NCBI RefSeq assembly: GCF_033473495.1
Contig: NC_088938.1
Span: 1,984,001 to 2,048,000 of the forward strand
Source of the DNA: Cercospora beticola
Lineage: Eukaryota > Ascomycota > Dothideomycetes > Mycosphaerellales > Mycosphaerellaceae
Reading direction: 5' to 3'
Length of the DNA: 64,000 nt
Part shown: piece after piece, positions 21,749 to 32,462 of the stretch
Layout: every line of letters starts with the position of its first letter
How positions within the stretch are numbered: the first letter of the stretch is position 1
Position numbers and translations under genes: made by a program
The notes under the pieces: generated by a model
Databases searched by the model: none
Told to the model about the DNA's origin: nothing
The model's input: the letters and a program-made list of their open reading frames with translations, nothing else

Positions 21749-24700
21749 TTACCGTGCAGGAATCTCGTCCGCGCCGTCATCACTTTCGTCGTCGAAACCA
21801 TCATCGAACATCGTACTGCCGCCGGCTCGGTTCATGTCAAATGGATCGAAGTCCATGTCACCGCTTTCGAGCATCTGTAATGCCTGCAACTTCGCGAGTC
21901 TATTGGCCTCTGCTTGCTGGCGTTGCTGTTCTGCATCCTCAGCAGCCTTGCGCTGAGCGTCCAATTCGGCCTTCTTCGCCGCCGCCGCCGCAGCAGCGGC
22001 AGTCTTGTTTCCGAGAGGCTTCGACGGCCTGCCCCTCGGTTTGCCCGTCGACGTAGGTCGGGAGGTTGAACCATTCGTGGCTGGCGTGCTATTCACAGTG
22101 CTGCCATTCGGGGCCCCTCCGGTCGCGTCAATGTCTTCGTCACTCGTCTCGCCATCGTCTTCGATCGTGATGGGTTCTTGAGCATTCGATGGCCGCATTA
22201 CAGGCCCTTTGCCGGCGAAAGAAGGTCTGCCGGCCGCTTTCTTCGACGACGAAGCAGCTGGCCTTACAAGAGAGGGAGTAGCAGCAGCATCTTGTGTCTC
22301 CTGCTGAAGCTGCGCATCTGCTTCGCTGATACTCTGACGCTTGCGCTGCGTTGAATACGGTCGCTGCTTAGCGGGACGATCTCGATGGTCATCGGGCAGT
22401 GCGGAAGGGGCATCTTCATCATCGTCTTCGTGGCGGTCTTGAAGATAGCCAGGGAGGGAGCGACGATTCCTCCCAGCTGTACTGTTGATTGCGACAAAGG
22501 AAGTGCCCTCTTCGAAATCGTCATCGTCTGAGCCGATGTCGACCTCCTCGTACATTGTCGCCTTCTTTTGGCTCTTTCGGCGTGATTTGCTGCTGGCCAG
22601 CGTTGGTTGCGGTTTGCTCATATCGCGCCTAACTCTTTGACCATTCGGCAACCTCTGGCGATACACATAGCCATAGTTGTCATCCTTCTCCACGGGAACC
22701 AATGCCTTCTTAGCGCCCCCATGTACGATTATGCCGTCACGTAGTCGCTGCTCTCGGGCCTCTGTTGGGTTCCTCTTGGGTGCAATGTCGGACTTCAACA
22801 GCAAGCCACTGGTATCTTGCTCCTCGTCTTGAGCTCCGTCTTCCATTTCGTGCTCAGCGTCCGCGTCAGGCCCATTTGTCGCAGAAAAGGCAGCCTTTGC
22901 TGCCTGCTGCGCGATGACCTGTGCTAGCCGGTTGCCAGGTATTGGGAGTTTTACGATACGCTTCTTGCCCTTGATGGCAGCTTGCAACATGATGAAGCGA
23001 CCTTCGGCTTTCGCCTTGTCTAGCGCTTTACGCTCTTTCTCCTTCTCGAATTGGCGCTGTGCCTCATTCTTTGCTTTGGATGCCGATGCACCGACGGCCT
23101 CCTCGGCGAGGTCGTGTGAGCGAAATCCTGCCGCCATCAGTCGCGGCTTCTTCTGTTTCGGTGCCTTCGACATAGCGATATCTTCGTCTTCGTCCTCCTC
23201 TTCGCCAGTTCCGCGGACCTGCTTGCGTTTCTTCCCCTTGCCCTTCTTTCCAGGCGTCTCGTCGAAATTGTCGCCATTCCGGATGGGGTAGTGATACGAG
23301 TTGTCTCCTTCGGGTTCGGGATACATTGAAGCTTCTGGTGCATATCCGGCATAACCAGCTGCCGTGAGAGGAGCATAGCCATCCGGAACGCCGCTGACAG
23401 GTGCACCCGCGACCATGCCGGCAGGTCCAGGTAGCGAAGCATTTGCCAATTGCAGCCTCCGAGCAAGAGCTGCTTCGTCGTCCAGATCACCAAGGTTGTT
23501 GTGCCGACTGCTTGAAGCGATAGGCTCGCCTCCCAGAGCGGGATCCAGAGGACCAGCATCCACCGGAGAGTACTCCATGGCGACTTGTGTCTCGTCAACA
23601 TCGCCTCCATCGTCGCTGACATTGGGATCTTGGTCTTTCTCACGGTCCGCCTCTGCACGAGCTCGCTTCAGGCGGCGCGTGTCCAACTTGTTGCCTTGCT
23701 CATCCTCTTTCAACCAATTCAGGTTGCTGACGGAAAAGTCGACGAGTGCTTCTGTGCTGCGCACATCGGCGACCTTCTTCGTGTCGTGTCCAAGCAGAGT
23801 GCCCTTCGGCTCGTAAGGTTGCATCTTGCCTTCACGTTTGCAAGCGCCGGCGAAGCAAATTCCTAGACAGTGCGGGCACGACCAGTCTGGGTTCTCCATA
23901 ATCTCTAGGGGCATTTTGTCCCAACCGCGGAAGAGAGATCCGTAGCACCAGGCACGGTCGCAGGTCGTGCACTGCGCCATTTTCCATACAGGATGCCTGT
24001 GGCAGCAGACATGACACGGCTTGTTGTTCTTGAGCCATGACTTGCTCTTCTTCTTGGTGACTTTCTTGACTGTGCCGTCATCGCCGACTACGATCTCTTC
24101 CTCGGACTCGTCGTCCTCCTTTGGTTCATCTGACTTGTGTGGGTCTTTGAACGGGCGTCGCTTCAACTGGTCTTTGCAGACCTCTGCAAGAGTCTTCTTT
24201 CCATACCGCCTACGCTCTTCGAGAAGTGAGAGTGGCGTCTTGTCCGTGATCTGGCCGCCATCCAACTCAATGATCATCTTACGCCAGCCTTCGTACTTGC
24301 TGACCAGTTCTTTCCACTTGAATTGCTCAACCCATTTCAAGCCGCTTATGCAGTAGCATGAACGGCCCATCGCATAGCAGTCCATACATACATCGTAAGG
24401 ATCTCCATCTTCGGCATCAGCATGGTGCCCAAGCATATCCTTGCAGCAAGGGCAAGTCAAAAATCGGTTGAAGATGTTGCATCGGCAATACGCGCAAGTG
24501 ACGTTGCTGTCAAAGGGTAAATATTCGATATTCTTAGGGGAGTCGCGATCTTCGGGAGAGAACATTTCTGTAAGTAGCATTTGCTTGTACAGCGCGAACA
24601 AGCGTTTGAAGTCCTTGATCAATTGCCTGATCTTGCCGGAATACAGGAAAGAATGCACTGCATCTCTTGGCATCATCGCTGTTTGGCGTTGGGCGTCTAA

Positions 24701-25828
24701 GAGGAGGCTCGAATATTTCTGCAGGGTGTAGTATATGATGGCTTTGTTTTTGTACTGCTCGTCTCTGCATACGATCCGGGATCGCGGGATCGCTTCGTTC
24801 AGTGCCATCTCCAAGGTCTCAACAGTCGTGCGATTCCAGGCCACTTTCATCGTGCGTGTTCCACGATTCCAAACTTGGTGGGGAGCGAGAGGCGGAATGA
24901 GAATAAAATCTCCAGGTCTTTGCTCAACAACATAGACGGTGAAAGGTGCTTTCTTCCATGCAACGACCTGAGCAAAGTGATTTTCGACCTCAATGTCATG
25001 ACCGAGGACCGACAAGAAGTATTCTGACACAGTGTGTCGATCTTTCGATTCTGTCATGAACCAGATGGACGAGCCTGGCTTCTCAGCCTTGCCATCGTCA
25101 GACACAGTGTTGGAAGCCTCGACCATGATGTTCTGGCCCAATGAAGCGCACATCTCTCTGTGGGCCGGTGTATATGTCCCCTCATGACCAATGTAGCACA
25201 TCAAGTTCTCTGCTCGCATATCAAGTGGGAGCGAGCTCATTAGGTCACCAGCTCTTGCAATGCCCTTGCCAAGTCTGCGACCAGGTGCCGCGCTCGTCGG
25301 ATCTGGTTTGGCTCCTGGTCCACCAATTTCTCCGGTGCTGTCGTTAAGGTATGTCAGAGCGGCAGGCAGATGCTCTTTCAACTTGTCCCACCACACAGCA
25401 GGACAATCAATATCTTTGAGATATACTCGTTGGCGGTTCTTCTCACGATAGGCGCCAGGCTTGTCGAAGAATTGGTTTGTGAGGAGTCCCATGTTCCTCA
25501 AATAATGTCCCATGGTGAGCGGGAGGTTCTCCTTTGCAGTGAGATTGCGAGCATGCTCCACCTTGTCACCGCAGTTGTCACGCAGCCACTTCGCTGTGAA
25601 TGTCCACGGGTCCAGGCGGTCTTCGAAGCCATCGATGACGAGCGGCTTGCCCCCAACAACAACATGTAACAGAACCAATTTTTCAAAGGCAGCCAAGCCT
25701 TGTTGATCGATCATCTCGCAACTGATGCGGTCGACATACTGGAAGTTCGGCGTGGACTCGACCAGTGCTTTTAGATCGAAGTCAGGGGCGATGGGCTCGA
25801 ACGATGCCCGTGGCCGTTGAGCCGGCAT
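21749..25828 (-). CDS. JmjC-domain protein with zf-4CXXC_R1 zinc finger, putative histone demethylase
   Basis: A single 1359-residue frame from ATG 25826-25828. The JmjC region spans about 200-345 with metal ligands H223-x-E225 (PAHREM) and H317 (APHQVW), as required for Fe(II)/2-oxoglutarate oxygenases. A Cys-rich cluster follows at about 445-493, then a zf-4CXXC_R1 finger at about 605-690 (CHVC...CTTC...WSCPHCLGIC). The C-terminal half is charged and low-complexity (KKGKGKKRKQ, polyalanine near 1290, acidic end), likely disordered and nuclear. Because the JmjC triad is complete I expect catalytic activity, probably on chromatin, but the substrate cannot be read from the sequence. It is divergent with COQ2, sharing a 471-bp upstream region. 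Confidence 0.87.
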   Translation of the reverse strand: MPAQRPRASFEPIAPDFDLKALVESTPNFQYVDRISCEMIDQQGLAAFEKLVLLHVVVGGKPLVIDGFEDRLDPWTFTAKWLRDNCGDKVEHARNLTAKENLPLTMGHYLRNMGLLTNQFFDKPGAYREKNRQRVYLKDIDCPAVWWDKLKEHLPAALTYLNDSTGEIGGPGAKPDPTSAAPGRRLGKGIARAGDLMSSLPLDMRAENLMCYIGHEGTYTPAHREMCASLGQNIMVEASNTVSDDGKAEKPGSSIWFMTESKDRHTVSEYFLSVLGHDIEVENHFAQVVAWKKAPFTVYVVEQRPGDFILIPPLAPHQVWNRGTRTMKVAWNRTTVETLEMALNEAIPRSRIVCRDEQYKNKAIIYYTLQKYSSLLLDAQRQTAMMPRDAVHSFLYSGKIRQLIKDFKRLFALYKQMLLTEMFSPEDRDSPKNIEYLPFDSNVTCAYCRCNIFNRFLTCPCCKDMLGHHADAEDGDPYDVCMDCYAMGRSCYCISGLKWVEQFKWKELVSKYEGWRKMIIELDGGQITDKTPLSLLEERRRYGKKTLAEVCKDQLKRRPFKDPHKSDEPKEDDESEEEIVVGDDGTVKKVTKKKSKSWLKNNKPCHVCCHRHPVWKMAQCTTCDRAWCYGSLFRGWDKMPLEIMENPDWSCPHCLGICFAGACKREGKMQPYEPKGTLLGHDTKKVADVRSTEALVDFSVSNLNWLKEDEQGNKLDTRRLKRARAEADREKDQDPNVSDDGGDVDETQVAMEYSPVDAGPLDPALGGEPIASSSRHNNLGDLDDEAALARRLQLANASLPGPAGMVAGAPVSGVPDGYAPLTAAGYAGYAPEASMYPEPEGDNSYHYPIRNGDNFDETPGKKGKGKKRKQVRGTGEEEDEDEDIAMSKAPKQKKPRLMAAGFRSHDLAEEAVGASASKAKNEAQRQFEKEKERKALDKAKAEGRFIMLQAAIKGKKRIVKLPIPGNRLAQVIAQQAAKAAFSATNGPDADAEHEMEDGAQDEEQDTSGLLLKSDIAPKRNPTEAREQRLRDGIIVHGGAKKALVPVEKDDNYGYVYRQRLPNGQRVRRDMSKPQPTLASSKSRRKSQKKATMYEEVDIGSDDDDFEEGTSFVAINSTAGRNRRSLPGYLQDRHEDDDEDAPSALPDDHRDRPAKQRPYSTQRKRQSISEADAQLQQETQDAAATPSLVRPAASSSKKAAGRPSFAGKGPVMRPSNAQEPITIEDDGETSDEDIDATGGAPNGSTVNSTPATNGSTSRPTSTGKPRGRPSKPLGNKTAAAAAAAAKKAELDAQRKAAEDAEQQRQQAEANRLAKLQALQMLESGDMDFDPFDMNRAGGSTMFDDGFDDESDDGADEIPAR

Positions 25829-26299
25829 CGTTGTCGTGAGGTGCGCAGTGCTCAGTCGTCGTGTGGTATTCGTTCAATGCTCGTAGGTGAGTACGTGAGA
25901 CTGCCGCTTCTCCAAAACGCGTGCTGTCACCAGCTCACGCGCATCTTCCGTCAGTCGCCGACCACTGCTCAGCAGCGCGTTTGACCAGATGTATTCGAGT
26001 CGCGGAGGGGCGCTGCAGCTTGTCGGCGGATCGTCGGTCGTGTGCGATGGTGTTCAAGTGGTGATGTGCTCGTGGACGGAGGACATTGCCGTGAAGAAGC
26101 GCGTCGAAGAGGCAACTCCGCACCGAGGCTTGGCAACACGCCCGAGATGGAAAGGGCGATTTGCCTGCAGGCCCTTTAGTTACTGCAGACATCTAACAAC
26201 GTTGGGAGGTTAGTATGCATCACTTCACTTCACCTCGTGAGATTATGCCGAACTGAGGTAGGTCACAGATTGCTCACTTGCGCCCACTCCATCCTGAGC
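25829..26299. promoter_or_regulatory. Shared upstream region of the JmjC gene (-) and COQ2 (+)
   Basis: 471 bp between two ATGs in opposite directions. No specific operator was recognised. Confidence 0.45.
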
Positions 26300-27583
26300 A
26301 TGGCCACTTTGCGCGTTTCTGCTGTTCTTTGCAGAGCAACCCCATCGACGCGTCCTGCGCTTCAATTGCCGAGCATTGGCTGCAGGAGGTGGACAGCGAC
26401 TCTCACAGCAGGATCAAGACCATCACCACTCCCACCCACGCGCTACTCGTATGGGTCCACCAAGACAAGCAATGCATTCCTATACAGGACGAGACTGCGA
26501 CTCCAGCGCACGGCTTCAGTGCCTCCAATATCTCCCACCGGCTCAACTCCAGACATCGCCCTACAGACATACAAGCCCCCTACCACCGGACTCCTCTCGT
26601 ACCTTCCACGCTCTTGGGTTCCATATGCTGAATTAATCCGCCTCGACAAGCCTGCTGGTACCTACTATTTGTTCCTACCATGCCTATTCAGCACGTTGAT
26701 GGCGGCGCCCCTTACCAATCCCGTGGTTCCGCCCACAACTGTCCTTTACACCACTGGCCTTTTCTTCACTGGAGCTCTGATCATGCGGGGTGCTGGCTGT
26801 ACCGTCAATGACTTATGGGACCGCAACCTTGATCCACATGTCACCCGCACTAGACTACGACCGATCGCTAGAGGAGCAATAACGGTGCGCCAGGCAATTC
26901 CATATCTTGGAGTCCAGCTCTTCGCTGGCCTTGGGCTTCTCTTGCAGTTTCCTCTGGTGTGTCTCTTCTACGGCGTTCCATCCCTCTTGCTTGTAGCAAC
27001 GTACCCGCTGGCAAAGAGGGTGACAAATTATCCGCAAGCAGTACTGGGTCTCACTTTCTCGTGGGGTGCAATGATGGGATTCCCTGCCCTCGGAATTGAT
27101 GTACTGAGCGATCCGACGGCATTGACAGCTGCTGCCTGCTTGTACGGCTCGTGCGTTGCATGGACCATCGTATACGACATGATTTACGCCTATCAGGACA
27201 TCCGTGACGACGCCAAAGCGGGCATCAAAAGCATTGCTCTTGCCCAGGAAAAGAACGCCAAACTATTCTTATCGGCAGTCTCTGCTGTTCAAGTTGGCCT
27301 CCTCGCTGGTGCAGGAATCGCTATCGGTGCCGGGCCGGTCTATTTCCTGGGCACAGTCGCAGGCACTGCCGCCACTTCGGCCTATATGATTCGCAAAGTC
27401 GACCTCAATGATGTGAAAGACGCTGCTTACTGGTTCTTCAAGGGCGCGTGGAAATGGACGGGAGGCATCATCACGTTGGGACTTACAGGAGAATATCTCT
27501 GCCATTACTACGAACTCTACGACAGGTCGGAAAGAAAAAAGGTCGAAGCAGCACCACTTGCGTTCGCACCACCGAGAGCTTGA
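26300..27583 (+). CDS. COQ2: 4-hydroxybenzoate polyprenyltransferase, mitochondrial (COQ2)
   Basis: 427 residues from ATG 26300; the frame extends upstream only from a GTG, so ATG 26300 is chosen. It attaches the polyprenyl tail to 4-hydroxybenzoate in ubiquinone synthesis at the inner mitochondrial membrane. The N-terminal ~95 residues are rich in Arg/Ser/Thr and poor in acids, as for a mitochondrial presequence. UbiA motifs are present: NDLWDRNLD (170-178) and YDMIYAYQDIRDD (292-304), both Asp-rich Mg/diphosphate sites. Several hydrophobic helices fill the remainder. No intron. Complete and ordinary. Confidence 0.93.
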   Translation: MATLRVSAVLCRATPSTRPALQLPSIGCRRWTATLTAGSRPSPLPPTRYSYGSTKTSNAFLYRTRLRLQRTASVPPISPTGSTPDIALQTYKPPTTGLLSYLPRSWVPYAELIRLDKPAGTYYLFLPCLFSTLMAAPLTNPVVPPTTVLYTTGLFFTGALIMRGAGCTVNDLWDRNLDPHVTRTRLRPIARGAITVRQAIPYLGVQLFAGLGLLLQFPLVCLFYGVPSLLLVATYPLAKRVTNYPQAVLGLTFSWGAMMGFPALGIDVLSDPTALTAAACLYGSCVAWTIVYDMIYAYQDIRDDAKAGIKSIALAQEKNAKLFLSAVSAVQVGLLAGAGIAIGAGPVYFLGTVAGTAATSAYMIRKVDLNDVKDAAYWFFKGAWKWTGGIITLGLTGEYLCHYYELYDRSERKKVEAAPLAFAPPRA

Positions 27584-27912
27584 AGATATACTGGCCCACA
27601 TCCAACAACGTTGCGTAAAGTTCAGTTAGTGGTTTGCTATCGTCAGGCCGCGCATCCACTGCTCGTGCATCGATGGACTATTCAGCGCCCCAGCCGCGAC
27701 AGGTCTCAGGGTCAAGCTGAGGCCGTCTGCTGTACTGGAACGAGACATGCCTTCAACAGCGTCTGGCCGTCTCTAAGACATTCTGTCATCTCTGCAACAG
27801 ATCTGTCTTCGCTGGCAAGACACCTGGTGCCCCACAACGCTCGCGAATATATCTTCTGCAAGCTGTCAGAGCCCAGCATGCATAAGCCATCTGCATCAGA
27901 CACTACCACAAA
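27584..27912. other. Intergenic, COQ2 to hypothetical gene
   Basis: 329 bp between two plus-strand genes; nothing recognised. Confidence 0.4.
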
Positions 27913-28983
27913 ATGTCGATTTTCACCTTTGTGCGCAATCTGCGCAACAGAAAGGTCACGGGCACTACTATTCTACACGAACCAAATGCAATCGAGGAAA
28001 ACATAGAATCGTCGCTTGCGAATGACCCAAATGACACAACCATTAGCGACGAGTCCAAAGACAGATCTAAGAGACTGCCATGTCGCAGCACAAGTGGGTC
28101 GCAGGGCATCTCATCTCCAAGCCAGCTGCTGCCTCCTACACCGTTCAACACACCGAAGAAGAAGCAATTGCGTCGCTCGATTCGAGACCATATCTTAGGC
28201 GACAACGGTACCGTCGTTTTCGTGAACGAGATCGTAGCATCAAGCCCGCCGCTTGACTGCACACCGAAGCATCTTCCGAACAGCGCCTCAAACCTTCCTT
28301 CGATCTACGCCGCCCAAATGGGTCTGCACAGTTCTTCGCCAGCATCTTCGCCAGCAATTGAAGATCTCAAATCAGCAACATCGATCGCTGTTGGCGCCAG
28401 CTCCGTCAATCCAGGACACGAAGCTCTCAATGTTCTCAATCAGTTGGGTCGTAGTTCACACTTTCTGCCAACGCCCTCGTCTCGAATCTCACGATCTGCT
28501 GAGCTGAAGTACCGCGCAGTTCATGATCAAGTTCTGAGCGGCCGCACTGCATCCGCCACGATGACTTGCACAACTGGTCCAATGTCAACCCTTTCACATG
28601 ACCAGCATGACAATCCAGCCCGTGGCTATGGTGATCGGTCTACTGGCCGGTCCGAGAGGCACTGCCCAGACATAACACGGCCATCACCAACCGCACGCTA
28701 CATTGATACTACGAGGGTCTCCAATGACTCTCTGCCTTCACCACAAAGTCCCTCATCAACTAAACTCATACCGATTGAGCGAGAGAAAACGGTTAATGAC
28801 GGTCCGCAAGACGAGTCTGTAGAAGAGTGGCGGCGTCGTACGCTCGATTCCCCAAATGTCGCAGGCGAAGACCAAGCAGGAGCCTACGCCCATGTCTATC
28901 TCGATGTGTATGATCGCCTGTGGCTCGATGCTCAACGCAGGAAACACCATGAAAGTACGTGCTGTTGCCCTGGAGGCTCGTGA
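27913..28983 (+). CDS. Hypothetical Ser/Thr-rich protein
   Basis: 356 residues from ATG 27913 with no domain I recognise. The sequence is Ser/Pro/Thr-rich and probably disordered except for a C-terminal segment with helical potential (VEEWRRRTLD ... AHVYLDVYDRLWLDAQRRK). An alternative 3' end is possible: a GTACGT donor at about 28953 and a CAG acceptor about 60 bp later would replace the Cys-rich tail HESTCCCPGGS with a short exon. No transmembrane segment or signal peptide is visible. Confidence 0.55.
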   Translation: MSIFTFVRNLRNRKVTGTTILHEPNAIEENIESSLANDPNDTTISDESKDRSKRLPCRSTSGSQGISSPSQLLPPTPFNTPKKKQLRRSIRDHILGDNGTVVFVNEIVASSPPLDCTPKHLPNSASNLPSIYAAQMGLHSSSPASSPAIEDLKSATSIAVGASSVNPGHEALNVLNQLGRSSHFLPTPSSRISRSAELKYRAVHDQVLSGRTASATMTCTTGPMSTLSHDQHDNPARGYGDRSTGRSERHCPDITRPSPTARYIDTTRVSNDSLPSPQSPSSTKLIPIEREKTVNDGPQDESVEEWRRRTLDSPNVAGEDQAGAYAHVYLDVYDRLWLDAQRRKHHESTCCCPGGS

Positions 28984-29282
28984 CCCGCGGGGCGAGATCG
29001 AGTATTGTCCGAATCAGTGTTGAGAAATCCCTTGATGCATCAGACGTCCATGCGTGTGTGCTGAATTATCGGCTTCTAGGGCTCGCGACATGGGATGTTG
29101 CATCCTTTGGTCAAAAAGACAAGACCCGTAGGGGACCCGGACATCCGTGAGGAGCTGAAAGCGGCCAAGACAGAGATGGGTCTCAGCTGAACATTCTGCT
29201 CACTCAAAACATTCTACATAATTCATGACAGTTTTGCAGCACACCTCATCATCACAGTTTACTGCTTCCAGGAATCGGTACA
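28984..29282. other. Intergenic upstream of the carboxylesterase
   Basis: About 300 bp; nothing recognised apart from the possible alternative last exon of the preceding gene. Confidence 0.35.
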
Positions 29283-31119
29283 ATGATCACGCATATCCTC
29301 GCAAGTTTCGTACTTGGCTTTAGACCCTCGCTTTCTGCTGCACTGACAATGAGCTATAGTGACCCTCAGCCTACAGTGACGATCTCGAAGGGCGTTGTCA
29401 TTGGGACCGCTACTGGCGTGCTTAACCAGCCCTTCGTGACAGGGCTCGCGAATGCATATTTAGGAATACCATTTGCGCGAAGTCCGCCGACAAGATTCAG
29501 CCCTCCAGTAGCCTCAGACCCCTGGTTAGAGCCACTGCTTGCGCAGACTCCGCCAAATACTTGCATTCAACAGCTTGGTGGGCACTATGAAAACAGAAAT
29601 TACGTACTGTCGGGTTGTAAATCTGAGTGTGCATGCAGCTCCTGGTACAGGTACTCAAGTTGGCGACGAAAGCGAAGACTGCTTGTACCTCAACATTTTC
29701 TCTTCTCGGAACGCTTCACCAGAGAACTTGAAGGCTGTGCTGTTCTGGTTGTACGGAGTGAGTATGTCACTAGGTTTTGAGCGTAGCTCACAGAGCTAAC
29801 CATCGAAGGGCAACCTCATACTTGGCTCGATTTCTGATGCTCGCTACAATGGCAGCTCCCTTGCTATGAACGAGGATGTGGTGGTGGTAGCAGCAAACTA
29901 CCGAACCAATCGTAAGCTGTGAAAGAGCTAGTTCTGCATGTTCAATCGTATCGACTGACTGTGGAACAGTGTTTGGCTTCTCCAATAGCCCAGAAATACC
30001 TGCTGGACTGAGGAATTCGGGATTCCTTGATCAGCGTTTTGCTCTGCAATGGGTGCAGGAGAACATTGCTGCGGTAAGTTTACTGTTGGCCGACCCTTGA
30101 TGAGCGGTTCTGATGCATGCCAGTTCGGCGGAGATCCTTCTCGTGTCACGATCTTCGACGAATCAGCAGGTGGTCACTCTGTCAAACAGTTGTTGGCGAA
30201 CCCTCTCATGCCGCTCCCATACCACGGAGCTATTCTGCAGTCACAAGCATCGAATAACATCGGCGATGGAGTGCTGAGTTGGAACGAAGTCGTCGCCGAC
30301 TTTGGATGCGATTCGGCGTCTTCCAGCCTCGATTGTCTGCGTGAAGTGCCCGCAACAGATCTCCAAGCCTTCATCACAGAGGAGAACTTACAATTTCCGC
30401 CTGATGAGGACAATATCACCCACACCAATAACGCCTTACCCAACATCATCTCCGGCAAATTTGCCCAAGTTCCCATTCTCATCGGCACGAATCGCGACGA
30501 AGGCAGACTTTACACTGGCTCTATCGGAGTCGACAACGTCGACGTTCTCAATCGTTCTTCGGTCGTGGGCTGGATCCAAGACTACGTGATGGTAAATATT
30601 AGCACCATCATTGACGAACTCTACCTCACGTATGCGGAAGCAATCTTGTCAGATGCTTTCCTGCTCATCAGTCAGATCCAGACGGATCTCTTGTTCAATT
30701 GCCCAACGAAAGCACTCTCGGAAGCTCTGGTATCTGCTCGACAGGGAGCAGGTCAAGAGTCTCACGTTTGGAGATATCGTTACGATGCTGAATTTCCGAA
30801 TCTCGAGATCTTTCCGAGAGCTGGCGCGTATCATTCGAGCGAGGTTCCTATTGTCTTTGGCACCTATCCCGGGGGAAATGCGACGAATGAGCAGAGGCAG
30901 CTGAGTGCCGAGCTGCAGGCGATTTGGGCTGGGATGGGGAGGAACCCGAGTGCTGGACCTGGATGGACAGAGGTCTTCGATGGTGAACAAGAGAAGGATT
31001 TGGCGATCATTGGGGCGGAAGCAAATGCTACAGGGTTGTGTCTGACAGATAGGAGAGAAAATGATGCTGCATGTGAAGTATTTCGGCCGCTGTTGGAAGA
31101 ATTGAGGAAGTTGTACTGA
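29283..31119 (+). CDS. Type-B carboxylesterase/lipase family protein, five exons
   Basis: Exons 29283-29577, 29639-29757, 29809-29911, 29970-30073 and 30124-31119 give 538 residues; all four introns are GT-AG, 50-61 bp, and keep phase. The N-terminus is hydrophobic (a possible signal peptide or anchor). The alpha/beta-hydrolase triad reads Ser221 in FDESAGG, Glu333 in GTNRDEG and His444 in GAYHSSE. The nucleophile elbow has Asp where the family usually has Gly (GESAG), an odd but not necessarily disabling change. GDESEDCLYLN marks the second family signature. Substrate unknown; such enzymes hydrolyse esters of lipids or xenobiotics and are often secreted. Confidence 0.85.
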
Positions 31120-31658
31120 GTGCAGATGGCAGGAGCCACGCACCTGGTGCACCTCTTGGCCGACAATGCGGAGCCAAGTCCTGCCAAATGAAGTTTTCTC
31201 CGACTCTCCTCTCTCCGCGCTGCTGCGAGAAGATTCTCTCGACTCGACAAACATGACAATCCATCCACTGCCACGATGACACTTCTTGACACATGTCTCT
31301 TGCTTGATCAGCACCGAGTAGCGTGGGGCTACTTGGCGTCACCGCACCCGCTATTGGCTCGGCCATTCACAAGTCCAGGCCATTGATGGCTTCAAAGCTC
31401 TGAGAAGCTCAAACCCAGCTGCCATGACATCAGTGACGTAGCTCGCAGAAACCTCGCGCGAGGAATAGCCACGACACAATGAGAGACCACGACGCAACGA
31501 CGTGCAAAAGTATAAGGCAAGCTAGAAAACGTGGTAAGAAATACGGAAACTCTCTTCTCTCAATCTCAAACTCAACACTTCCTGTCTACCATACAACTAC
31601 AAACTCATTCACCACGTCCGGAATAATCGCAACTTCCCCTTCTGCTCTAGCCGGCACC
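31120..31658. other. Intergenic, carboxylesterase to HSP31-like gene
   Basis: Includes a TATA-like TATAAGG at 31511-31517, about 145 bp before the chosen HSP31 start, and a TGACGTA half-CRE near 31435. An in-frame ATG at 31479 lies upstream of the TATA element. Confidence 0.4.
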
Positions 31659-32462
31659 ATGTCTTCCCTCATCGACAAAGCAAAGAACGTCGTCAGCTCG
31701 CACAAGAAGTCCGACGGCAGCTTGCCAAAGGTCCTCTTCGTGCTCAGCAGCCATGATCAGATGGGCGACACTGGAAAGCCCACAGGCTGGTACCTGCCCG
31801 AGTTCGCTCATCCATACTACAAGCTTGAAGGCAAAGCCGAGATCGTGATCGCTTCGCCCAAGGGAGGAGCAGCTCCATTGGATCCTTCTTCCGTCGAGAT
31901 GTTCAAGAGCGATGAGGAGTCCACCAAGTTCTTGAAGGAGAAGGAGGCATTGTGGAAGAACACCCAGAAGTTGAGCGATTTTGTTGGAAAGGCGAACACA
32001 TTCGATGCAGTGTTCTACGTGGGTGGACATGGACGTGAGTATCGCCCCTAGTTTTGCAAAGCGAGAGTGGTGTACTGACCTGTGACTCTAGCTATGTTTG
32101 ATCTCGCAACCGACCCTGTCTCTCATCAACTCATCAAAGAATTCTACGAGTCTGGCAAGGTCGTCTCCGCTGTCTGCCACGGTCCTGCTGCGTTTGTGAA
32201 CGTGAAGCTTTCTGATGGAAGCTGGCTGGTGCAGGGACAAGAGGTGACTGGTTTCACCAACACAGAGGAGGACCAGGTACAACTTTCTGCTGCCATGCCT
32301 TTCATGCTGGAGACAGAGCTTGAAGCGCATGGAGGCAAGGTTGTCAAGGCGGAGCCATGGCAGCCAAAGGTTGTGAAGAGCGGAAAGAGCAACAAGTTGA
32401 TCACCGGACAGAACCCGGCTTCTGCTTCGCCAATTGGAGAGGCGATCTTGGCTGCTCTCTAA
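31659..32462 (+). CDS. HSP31/DJ-1-like protein, class I glutamine amidotransferase-like fold
   Basis: Exons 31659-32034 and 32092-32462 (57-bp intron) give 248 residues, close to yeast Hsp31. Family blocks: VLSSHDQMGDTGKPTGWYLPE, GGHGPMFDLA, and the nucleophile elbow AVCHGPAAF with Cys154-His155. The acidic partner is likely in GFTNTEED. Hsp31-type proteins act as stress chaperones and glutathione-independent glyoxalase III in the cytosol. ATG 31659 is chosen because it fits family length and follows a TATA-like element. An in-frame ATG at 31479 would add 60 residues of no known type. Confidence 0.9.

Noticed and set aside
26237..26299. Upstream extension of COQ2 by 21 residues
   Set aside because: The extension opens only at a GTG; ATG 26300 gives a normal mitochondrial presequence.
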